A program made the translations under genes and the position numbers. The notes below the pieces were generated by a model that worked only from the letters and a program-made list of their open reading frames with translations, made no database searches and had not been told where the DNA came from. Below are positions 57,692 through 64,000 of a stretch of 64,000 nt of DNA, piece after piece. The stretch lies in NCBI RefSeq assembly GCF_021504595.1, contig NZ_JACSGT010000003.1, forward strand, positions 248,001 through 312,000, written 5' to 3'. The stretch comes from Chryseobacterium indicum (GTDB lineage Bacteria; Bacteroidota; Bacteroidia; Flavobacteriales; Weeksellaceae). Within the stretch, counting starts at the first letter, position 1. The number at the start of each line of letters is the position of its first letter.

Positions 57692-59485
57692 ATGAAACGT
57701 AAATTATTCTCTTTTTTATTGAGCTTTGTCTTGATAAGTACATTCGCTCAGATTCCTACGGGATATTACGACGGAACTGCAGGTCTTACCGGAGCTGCTT
57801 TAAAAACCAAACTGAAACAGATTATCACAAACGGTCACATCGACAACGGTTATAATGGTTTATGGGCTGGTTACGCAACGACAGACCGTGATAACATCGC
57901 CATGGCAGGCTATGAAAACGACAATACCATTTTAGATATATACTCTGAAAATCCAAACGGTACAGATCCTTACTCTTATAATTACCCTTCAGGACAGTGC
58001 GGATCTTACAGCGGAGAAGGAGGCTGCTATAACAGGGAGCACGTTGTTCCTCAAAGTTTATTCAACAGCAATGCTCCGATGGTTTCAGACATTAATTTCA
58101 TCAGACCAACAGACGGAAAAGTAAACGGGATGAGATCTAACTTTCCATACGGAAAAGTGGGAACTGCATCTTTCACTTCTTTAAACGGATCAAAACTGGG
58201 AACTTCTGTTTCTCCGGGATATTCGGGGACGGTTTTTGAGCCGATTGATGCTTTTAAAGGTGATATTGCCAGAATGATCCTGTATTTCGTAACAAGATAT
58301 GAATCTCAGCTTTCCGGTTTCGGAACAGGAAATATGTTGGGAGGTTCTGCATTTCCGGGATTACAGACATGGGAACTGAACCAGCTATTGGCGTGGCATA
58401 ATGCAGATCCAGTTTCTGCTACTGAAATTGCAAGAAACAACGCTTCTTACAATTATCAGGGAAACAGAAATCCATACATCGACCATCCTGAATACGTTGC
58501 TCAGATCTGGGGAACTCCCGTTGTTGATACACAGGCTCCGACAGCTCCTACCAATCTGGCGACCAGCAATCCTACATCCAACACCATTTCTTTAAGCTGG
58601 ACGGCTTCTACAGATAATGTTGGCGTTACAGGATATGATATTTATAAAGATGGCGTTTTATATTCTACCGTTACCGGAACAACTGCTACGGTTTCAGGAT
58701 TGAACCCTTCTACAACCTATAATTTTTATGTAATTGCAAAAGACGCCGCAGGAAATGCTTCTCCGGCAAGTAATACTGCTTCGGGAACCACTCTTGCAGG
58801 CGGACAGCCGGGCGGAAGCTGCGGAACAGAAGATTTCTCAAATATTCCTGCTTCCTCTTCAACCTACGCCACCCAAACCTGGACTAACAATAATATTACA
58901 TGGACTGCAACAGATGCCAGAACAGACCAGACTATCAACGGTAAGGCTATTACTGTGAGAAACGGAAATTTACTTAGCTCTGTAGTTTCAGGAGGAATCC
59001 AGAGTTTAACGGTAACTGCACAGTTAAAATTCGGAGGGACCGACAGCTCATTAAATGTTGAAGTAAACGGAGTTCAGGTAGGAACCATTCCTTATAATGC
59101 CGCAGCTCCTACAACTACCACAATTAATAACATCAATGTGAGCGGAAATATTACAATTAAACTGATTAATCCTGTTTCCGGAAACAGAGTGGCAATTGAT
59201 GATCTAAGCTGGACCTGCTTCACTTCATTAGGAACTGCAGAAACATCCAAAGATAAATCTCAGTTTACGATCTATCCTAATCCTGTAAAAAACAATGAAT
59301 TATTTGTAAAAGGAGAAAACCTGAACAGAATAACAAAAGCTCAGATCTATGATCTTTCAGGAAAACTGATCGAAACGATTGAAAATCCTTTCAAAACTTC
59401 TAACAGAATTAACCTGAAAGGTTTGTCCAAAGGAAACTACATTCTGAAAACGGATTCTTATTCCGCGAAATTTATAGTAAACTAA
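57692..59485 (+). CDS. Secreted endonuclease I with fibronectin III and T9SS domains
   Basis: 597 residues: signal peptide ending TFAQ; endonuclease I domain (about 20-275) with the catalytic NREHVVPQS His and the Asn in DGKVNGMRSNFPYG; a fibronectin type III domain (about 285-365, SWTASTDNVGVTGYDIY); a jelly-roll-like domain; and a C-terminal T9SS sorting domain (FTIYPNPVKNNELFV to the end). It degrades extracellular DNA for nutrition or biofilm release. Confidence 0.93.
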   Translation: MKRKLFSFLLSFVLISTFAQIPTGYYDGTAGLTGAALKTKLKQIITNGHIDNGYNGLWAGYATTDRDNIAMAGYENDNTILDIYSENPNGTDPYSYNYPSGQCGSYSGEGGCYNREHVVPQSLFNSNAPMVSDINFIRPTDGKVNGMRSNFPYGKVGTASFTSLNGSKLGTSVSPGYSGTVFEPIDAFKGDIARMILYFVTRYESQLSGFGTGNMLGGSAFPGLQTWELNQLLAWHNADPVSATEIARNNASYNYQGNRNPYIDHPEYVAQIWGTPVVDTQAPTAPTNLATSNPTSNTISLSWTASTDNVGVTGYDIYKDGVLYSTVTGTTATVSGLNPSTTYNFYVIAKDAAGNASPASNTASGTTLAGGQPGGSCGTEDFSNIPASSSTYATQTWTNNNITWTATDARTDQTINGKAITVRNGNLLSSVVSGGIQSLTVTAQLKFGGTDSSLNVEVNGVQVGTIPYNAAAPTTTTINNINVSGNITIKLINPVSGNRVAIDDLSWTCFTSLGTAETSKDKSQFTIYPNPVKNNELFVKGENLNRITKAQIYDLSGKLIETIENPFKTSNRINLKGLSKGNYILKTDSYSAKFIVN

Positions 59486-59505
59486 GACAAAAAAATATTT
59501 ATATG

Positions 59506-59532
59506 AAAGACCGGTTTTTCCGGTCTTTTTTT
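59506..59532 (+). terminator. Terminator after the endonuclease gene
   Basis: Perfect 9-bp stem AAAGACCGG/CCGGTCTTT with a T5 loop and a T run; it lies just before the aroE ATG. Confidence 0.9.
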
Positions 59533-59545
59533 ATAATTTTATCCT

Positions 59546-60283
59546 ATGGATTCCAATAAAAAATTAGGCTTGATCGGGAAAAACATTTCCTACTCTTTCT
59601 CAAAAAAATACTTTGAAGACAAATTTCAGAAACTGATGCTGAAAGGCTATTCTTACAGTATTTTCGATTTAAATGAGATCGATGAAGTAAAAAATCTGTT
59701 CTCCGCTCCGGATTTAGCAGGATTTAACGTAACAATTCCCTACAAAGAAAAAATTATTGATTATCTGGATGAACTGAGCGATGAAGCGAAGAACATCGGG
59801 GCTGTAAACTGTGTATTGATTGAAAACGGAAAGAAAACAGGTTATAATACCGATGCTTTCGGATTTGAAAAGACTTTGCTTCTTCACAAAAAACCACATC
59901 ATGATTCAGCCATCATTTTAGGAAACGGAGGCGCTGCAAAAGCCGTAAAATATGTTTTGGATAAACACGGAATTCCATCGGTTACGGTTTCCCGAAGCAC
60001 AGAAATTAATTATGACAATTTAGATGCTGCTACCGTTGAGAATCATAAGCTGATTATCCAGTGTACTCCGGTAGGAACTTTCCCGAATGTGGAAGACTGC
60101 CTGAATTTTCCTTTTGAAGGTCTTTCAAAAGATCATCTGATTATTGATTTAATTTACAACCCAAACTATACCAGATTCATCATCAATGCCGCTGAAAAGG
60201 GAGCTAAAACAGTGAACGGTTATTATATGCTGGAACAGCAGGCAGAAAAAGCCTGGGAAATTTGGAACTTTCAAAAAAAATAA
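59546..60283 (+). CDS. aroE: Shikimate dehydrogenase
   Basis: 245 residues. Shikimate-binding Ser15/Ser17 (KNISYSFSKKYF), catalytic Lys in NVTIPYKEKI, Asn/Asp pair (GAVNCV, YNTDAFGF) and the NADP loop GNGGAAKAV. Reduces 3-dehydroshikimate in aromatic amino acid synthesis. Slightly short but complete for Bacteroidota. Confidence 0.95.
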   Translation: MDSNKKLGLIGKNISYSFSKKYFEDKFQKLMLKGYSYSIFDLNEIDEVKNLFSAPDLAGFNVTIPYKEKIIDYLDELSDEAKNIGAVNCVLIENGKKTGYNTDAFGFEKTLLLHKKPHHDSAIILGNGGAAKAVKYVLDKHGIPSVTVSRSTEINYDNLDAATVENHKLIIQCTPVGTFPNVEDCLNFPFEGLSKDHLIIDLIYNPNYTRFIINAAEKGAKTVNGYYMLEQQAEKAWEIWNFQKK

Positions 60284-60360
60284 CATAAATTAGTACTATA
60301 TTAGCTTTTTAGCATTATATTTAGAGGATATTTTAATGCCACTCACATAAACGATTTGCT

Positions 60361-62166
60361 ATGACTACAGAAAACAACCTTTCTGAAAACGAGGAAAACA
60401 AGAACTCTAACGAAGTCCTTCAGGAAAAGCCATTGGAAAACACAGAAGTTCAGGATGAAAATGTTCATCATGAAGAGACAGAACATGAAGAAGAACACGA
60501 GGATGTAGACATTTCTCTTGCCGATGCCTTAAAGGAAATGGAAAGAATCATCAATGCACCCAACGCTGGTGAGGATTTCAAAAAATTCAATCAGCTGAAA
60601 GAAAAAGCAAGTCATTACATCCATGATGAAGTGGAAGATAAAAAGCATGAGTATACAGAAGCCGGAAATGCTCCTGAAAATTTCAGCTATGAGCATCCTT
60701 CTCAGGCAAAATTCTCTGCTTTGGTGAATATTTTCAGAGAAAAGCATGATGCCTACCAGAAAGGTCAGGAAGAAGAGCAGAAAAAAAATCTGGAACACCG
60801 CCAGAGTATTATCGAAAGACTTAAAAACCTTTATACCAACTCCGAACCGGGAACCAATCTTTTCAAATCGATTAGAGAAATTAAAGAAGAATGGTCTAAA
60901 GCGGGACAGGTTGCAAAATCTGAATTCAGGATTCTCAACAACAACTATTTCCACCATCTGAACCAGTTTTATCAGATGCTTGATCTGAATAAAGAATTTC
61001 TGGAGCAGGAATACAGCCACAATCTTGAAAAAAGACAACACATCATTGAACGTGCAAAACAGCTTGAGCACGAGCCTGTGATTCAGAAAGCGCTGAATGA
61101 ACTTCAGTATCTTCATAAACTCTGGAAAGAAGAGGCAGAACCGGTTGCCGAAGAATTCCGTGAGAAAACATGGGAAGAATTCAAAGAAATCTCAAACAAG
61201 ATTCACGAGAGAAAATCTGAACTTTCCGCAGCTATTGAAACGGAGCAGAACGAAAATCTTGAAAAGAAAAATCAGATTATTGCTGAAATTAAGAAACTTT
61301 CTGAGCCCGGAGAAAATCCTAACCATAATTACTGGCAAAATGCGATCCGCAGAGTGGAAGAACTTCGTTCGGAATTCCTGAAAACAGGAAGCGTTCCGAG
61401 AAAGCTTTCCAACCAGAACTGGAATGAATTTAAAACAATCCTGAGAGGATTCAACACAACAAAAAATACCTATTATAAATCGTTAAAAGGTTCTCAGCAA
61501 GCGAATCTGGAAGAAAAATTAAAACTGATCCAGACTGCGAAAGACAACCAGAATAACGAAGAATGGGATATCGCCGTTCCTTTGTTCAAAAAACTTCAGG
61601 AAGACTGGAAAAAAATCGGGCATGTTCCGAAAAGCATGACGAATAAAATCTGGGATGAATTCCGTGATGCCTGTAATGCATTCTTCAACAACTACCGTGA
61701 AAAGAGCAATGCTTCTACGGATAACTGGAAAGAAAATTACAAGCAGAAAAAAGCAATTCTTGATGAACTGAAAACAATCGGGAACGAGGAAGGCAGCATC
61801 GAAAGAATTGAAGCCATTAAAACCGCATGGAACAACATCGGAAAAGTACCGAGAGATAAAATCTCCATCAACACAGAATTCAACAAAACGTTGAGAGAAA
61901 AATTGAAATTAAATAAAATCAACGAGCTTGAACTTAAAGAAGAAGGATTATCTGAAAACCAGCTTACAGACAAAGCAAGAAAAATCAAGAGCCAGATTTC
62001 TGATCTTGAAGCCGAAATCGTAAAACTGGAAAACAATCTGGCGTTCTTCAAAAACCCATCAAGAGAAAATCCTATGTTGAGAGATACTTATGATTCTATC
62101 GACGAGAAAAAAGCTCATCTGGAAACTTTAAAACAAAATCTTCACAGCATTATTGCCGGAGAATAA
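60361..62166 (+). CDS. DUF349 repeat protein
   Basis: 601 residues; an acidic N-terminus (about 1-55), then five or six DUF349 helical repeats, each with a W..G.VP....W..F pattern (for example VPKSMTNKIWDEFRDACNAF). No signal peptide. Strongly charged and probably a helical scaffold; function of the family is unclear. Overlaps no real gene (the ribD start is downstream). Confidence 0.9.
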   Translation: MTTENNLSENEENKNSNEVLQEKPLENTEVQDENVHHEETEHEEEHEDVDISLADALKEMERIINAPNAGEDFKKFNQLKEKASHYIHDEVEDKKHEYTEAGNAPENFSYEHPSQAKFSALVNIFREKHDAYQKGQEEEQKKNLEHRQSIIERLKNLYTNSEPGTNLFKSIREIKEEWSKAGQVAKSEFRILNNNYFHHLNQFYQMLDLNKEFLEQEYSHNLEKRQHIIERAKQLEHEPVIQKALNELQYLHKLWKEEAEPVAEEFREKTWEEFKEISNKIHERKSELSAAIETEQNENLEKKNQIIAEIKKLSEPGENPNHNYWQNAIRRVEELRSEFLKTGSVPRKLSNQNWNEFKTILRGFNTTKNTYYKSLKGSQQANLEEKLKLIQTAKDNQNNEEWDIAVPLFKKLQEDWKKIGHVPKSMTNKIWDEFRDACNAFFNNYREKSNASTDNWKENYKQKKAILDELKTIGNEEGSIERIEAIKTAWNNIGKVPRDKISINTEFNKTLREKLKLNKINELELKEEGLSENQLTDKARKIKSQISDLEAEIVKLENNLAFFKNPSRENPMLRDTYDSIDEKKAHLETLKQNLHSIIAGE

Positions 62167-62227
62167 CAATATTAAAAAAACAAAAAGAGCGGAGCAAAGC
62201 AATTTGACTTCGCTTTTTTCATTCAAT

Positions 62228-63286
62228 ATGCAGGACGAATTTTATATTAAAAGAGCCATCGAACTCGCTGAAAAAGCGACTGGAAAAACCTATCCGAATC
62301 CTTTGGTGGGAAGTGTAATTGTGCATAACGGTAAAATTATCGGTGAAGGTTATCATCAGAAAGCGGGAGAACCTCATGCGGAAATTAATGCTATTAATTC
62401 TGTTGAAGATCCATCTTTAATTCCCGAATCCACTATTTATGTTACACTAGAACCTTGTGCGCATTACGGAAAAACGCCACCCTGTGCTTTAAAAATCAAG
62501 GAATTAGGCTTTAAAAAAGTGGTTGTCGGAGCGATGGATTCTCATGACAAAGTGAACGGAAAAGGGAAAAAAATCATTCAGGATGCAGGAATTGAAGTGG
62601 TTTCAGGCGTTCTGGAGAAAGAATGTATTGATCTCAACAAAAGATTTTTCACTTACCACGAAAAGAAAAGACCTTACATTATTCTGAAATGGGCGCAGTC
62701 CGGAGACGGATTTCTGGATAAAGATTTTAAACCGACTGCAGTTTCAAATTCTCTTGTAAATCAGTTGGTACATCAGTTGAGAGCCAATGAACACGCCATT
62801 CTGATTGGAACACAGACTGCTTTAAATGACAATCCCAGCTTAACGGTAAGAAATGTGGAAGGCGTTAATCCTGTGAGAATTTTAATTGATTTTGATCTGA
62901 AAGTTCCTCAGAATTTTAAAATTTATAACGAAGAAGCGAAAACCATCGTGATTAATTCTGTAAAAGAAGAAATTGCAGATCATGTTCATTTTATTAAAAC
63001 CGAAAAAGACAATTTCCTTCAGAATCTTATGGAAGCTTTGTATAAAGAACAGATTCAGTCTGTGATTATCGAGGGTGGAAAATTCACTTTACAGCAGTTT
63101 ATAGATGCTAATCTTTGGGATGAAGCCATTATTATTAAAAATGAAAGTCTTCTTCTTGAGAATGGAACCCAAGCTCCTGTTTTTGACCAGTCAAATCCTT
63201 TCAAAACTGAATTTATAAGAGATAACCGCATTGATTTTTTCTTTCAGAAAGTATTTAAATATTTAATAATCAAAAATTTAACATAA
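62228..63286 (+). CDS. ribD: Bifunctional riboflavin deaminase/reductase
   Basis: 352 residues from the ATG at 62228 (MQDEFYIKRAIELAEK), the family start; a longer frame from 62153 overlaps the DUF349 gene. The deaminase domain has PHAEINAI and the zinc motif PCAHYGKTPPC; the reductase domain begins YIILKWAQSGDGF and has IIEGGKFTLQQF. Catalyses two steps of riboflavin synthesis. Confidence 0.95.
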   Translation: MQDEFYIKRAIELAEKATGKTYPNPLVGSVIVHNGKIIGEGYHQKAGEPHAEINAINSVEDPSLIPESTIYVTLEPCAHYGKTPPCALKIKELGFKKVVVGAMDSHDKVNGKGKKIIQDAGIEVVSGVLEKECIDLNKRFFTYHEKKRPYIILKWAQSGDGFLDKDFKPTAVSNSLVNQLVHQLRANEHAILIGTQTALNDNPSLTVRNVEGVNPVRILIDFDLKVPQNFKIYNEEAKTIVINSVKEEIADHVHFIKTEKDNFLQNLMEALYKEQIQSVIIEGGKFTLQQFIDANLWDEAIIIKNESLLLENGTQAPVFDQSNPFKTEFIRDNRIDFFFQKVFKYLIIKNLT

Positions 63287-63361
63287 TAAATATTTTGCAA
63301 TTTTTCACCATAGTTTGAAATTAATTATGTAGCTTTATGATGAACTAAAAAAATCATCATC

Positions 63362-63544
63362 ATGAAAAATCTGAGAAAATTATCCAAGCACGAACTCAAA
63401 AGCGTTCTGGGAGGTATCGAAAAATGTTATTATCTTCAAAACGGAACAAAAGTGTGTCCTTGCAACATCCACACGCAATATAACTGCAATGGTGTATGTA
63501 TTCCGATTGGGCAGGCTTGCTTAAACCCACCTATTTCACTTTAA
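63362..63544 (+). CDS. Double-glycine-leader Cys-rich peptide 1 (bacteriocin-like)
   Basis: 60 residues. Leader MKNLRKLSKHELKSVLGG is of the double-glycine type cleaved by peptidase-containing ABC transporters; the core is about 42 residues with six cysteines (EKCYY, CPCN, CNGVCI, ACL). A common Chryseobacterium 'bacteriocin-like' class. No modification enzyme or transporter is in the window. Confidence 0.7.
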   Translation: MKNLRKLSKHELKSVLGGIEKCYYLQNGTKVCPCNIHTQYNCNGVCIPIGQACLNPPISL

Positions 63545-63553
63545 AAATATTAT

Positions 63554-63718
63554 ATGAAAAATCTAAAAAAACTACCGAGAAAAGAGCTTAAACATCTTGT
63601 TGGAGGAATAGCACCGGTTTGTTGTTCTTATTATCCGCCAAATTTACAAAGATGCTGTAAAACACCTTCAAGTATGAGTTGTCCTCCGCCTTGGCTGGAA
63701 GGAAGCTTTCCTTGTTAA
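63554..63718 (+). CDS. Double-glycine-leader Cys-rich peptide 2 (bacteriocin-like)
   Basis: 54 residues. Leader MKNLKKLPRKELKHLVGG matches peptide 1, but the core (after GG) is different: 36 residues with six cysteines and several prolines (APVCCSYYPP, RCCKTP, CPPPW). Ten bases after peptide 1, so they are co-transcribed. Confidence 0.7.
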   Translation: MKNLKKLPRKELKHLVGGIAPVCCSYYPPNLQRCCKTPSSMSCPPPWLEGSFPC

Positions 63719-63726
63719 TCAAATAA

Positions 63727-63753
63727 AGAGAACCATAACGGTTATCTTTTTTA
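63727..63753 (+). terminator. Terminator after the peptide genes
   Basis: AGAGAACC/GGTTATCT stem with a 5-nt loop, one mismatch, followed by six T. Confidence 0.7.
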
Positions 63754-63788
63754 TTGTCCGTTTCCGGGACTTTTTCTTAAAAATATTT

Positions 63789-63796
63789 TACCTTTG
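63789..63796 (+). promoter_or_regulatory. -7 box of the YigZ-family gene (TACCTTTG)
   Basis: Exact TANNTTTG match about 45 nt before the ATG at 63841. A -33 TTG is not obvious. Confidence 0.5.
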
Positions 63797-63840
63797 AACA
63801 ATTATTCTAACATTCGAAAAAATATTTTTCCTCATTATAT

Positions 63841-64000
63841 ATGTTCAATTTTAAGACGATAGAATCTGCGGTAGAAAATACTTTGTTAAAAGAAAAGGGA
63901 AGTAAATTTCTGGGTTTTGCATTCCCGGTGAACAACGAGGAAGAACTGAAACACGCTTTGGAAAAAATCCGCGCAGAACATCCGAAGGCAACGCATCATT
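63841..64000 (+). CDS. YigZ/IMPACT-family protein (partial)
   Basis: The first 53 residues are in the window. The sequence KEKGSKFLGFAFPVNNEEE and IRAEHPKATHH matches the N-terminus of the YigZ (UPF0029) family, whose function is not well defined (translation-linked in eukaryotic relatives). It runs off the window end. Confidence 0.75.
   Translation, partial: MFNFKTIESAVENTLLKEKGSKFLGFAFPVNNEEELKHALEKIRAEHPKATHH

Noticed and set aside
62153..62227. Longer start for ribD
   Set aside because: The extra codons overlap the DUF349 gene and do not resemble the family; the ATG at 62228 gives the conserved N-terminus.

Overview
The window looks like a Chryseobacterium-type member of the Flavobacteriia (Bacteroidota). 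The evidence is AT-rich intergenic DNA, TANNTTTG-type -7 promoter boxes, type IX secretion (T9SS) C-terminal sorting domains, TonB/DUF3500 genes, a DUF6266 gene, and Chryseobacterium-style double-glycine 'bacteriocin-like' peptides. This assignment comes from reading protein families; no database search was run.

Layout. 1-4605: a TonB-dependent receptor (cut by the window edge), a DUF3500 lipoprotein and a LytS/LytTR two-component pair. 4606-5471: a repeat-rich scar with three GC-rich 26-mers, an orphan upstream element of a lost DUF6266 gene, and a decayed tRNA. 5472-25483: an accessory region of secreted surface proteins. Three of its surface-gene loci are followed by a recurrent pair of small helix-turn-helix genes (HTH1 then HTH2); the third is a decayed, HTH1-only copy, and a further pair lies behind a glycosyltransferase. 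Two membrane-anchored AraC regulators diverge from surface genes, so two loci look like tandem duplicates. The same stretch holds a TPR-LuxR regulator, two Crp-like regulators, a beta-solenoid protein with an M12-type metalloprotease, and an isolated glycosyltransferase. 25584-27168: a DUF6266 gene with its structured upstream element, then a MITE-like element.

27169-31614 is the most unusual block. It is a tight five-gene operon encoding a membrane-anchored protein, a LecA/PA-IL-like lectin-fold protein, a cytoplasmic subtilisin-like protease with an intact Asp/His/Ser triad, a cytoplasmic gingipain/caspase-fold (C25-like) cysteine protease with a His/Cys dyad, and a small basic protein. No signal peptides are visible on the two proteases. 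It lies between mobile-element debris and resembles protease-based conflict or cell-suicide systems, but I cannot name it as a known one.

31615-38545: a decayed IS5-type element, a frameshifted secreted gene, a predicted beta-barrel, an intact IS5-like element inserted directly at the start codon of a lipoprotein gene, and a NarL-type two-component operon. 39073-51063: another HTH pair behind a 1,366-residue surface protein, then a Crp-like regulator, a short surface protein and a 1,674-residue surface protein. 51200-55230: a secreted unknown and two more TPR-membrane-LuxR regulators. 55414-64000 is ordinary chromosome: tRNA(CAU), mce, rbfA, an FtsX-like permease, a secreted endonuclease I, aroE, a DUF349 protein, ribD, two double-glycine Cys-rich peptides and the start of a YigZ-family gene.

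Taken together, the window is dominated by cell-surface proteins and their likely regulators (one-component membrane regulators, Crp-like proteins, paired HTH proteins), interrupted by mobile-element traces and one candidate conflict operon.
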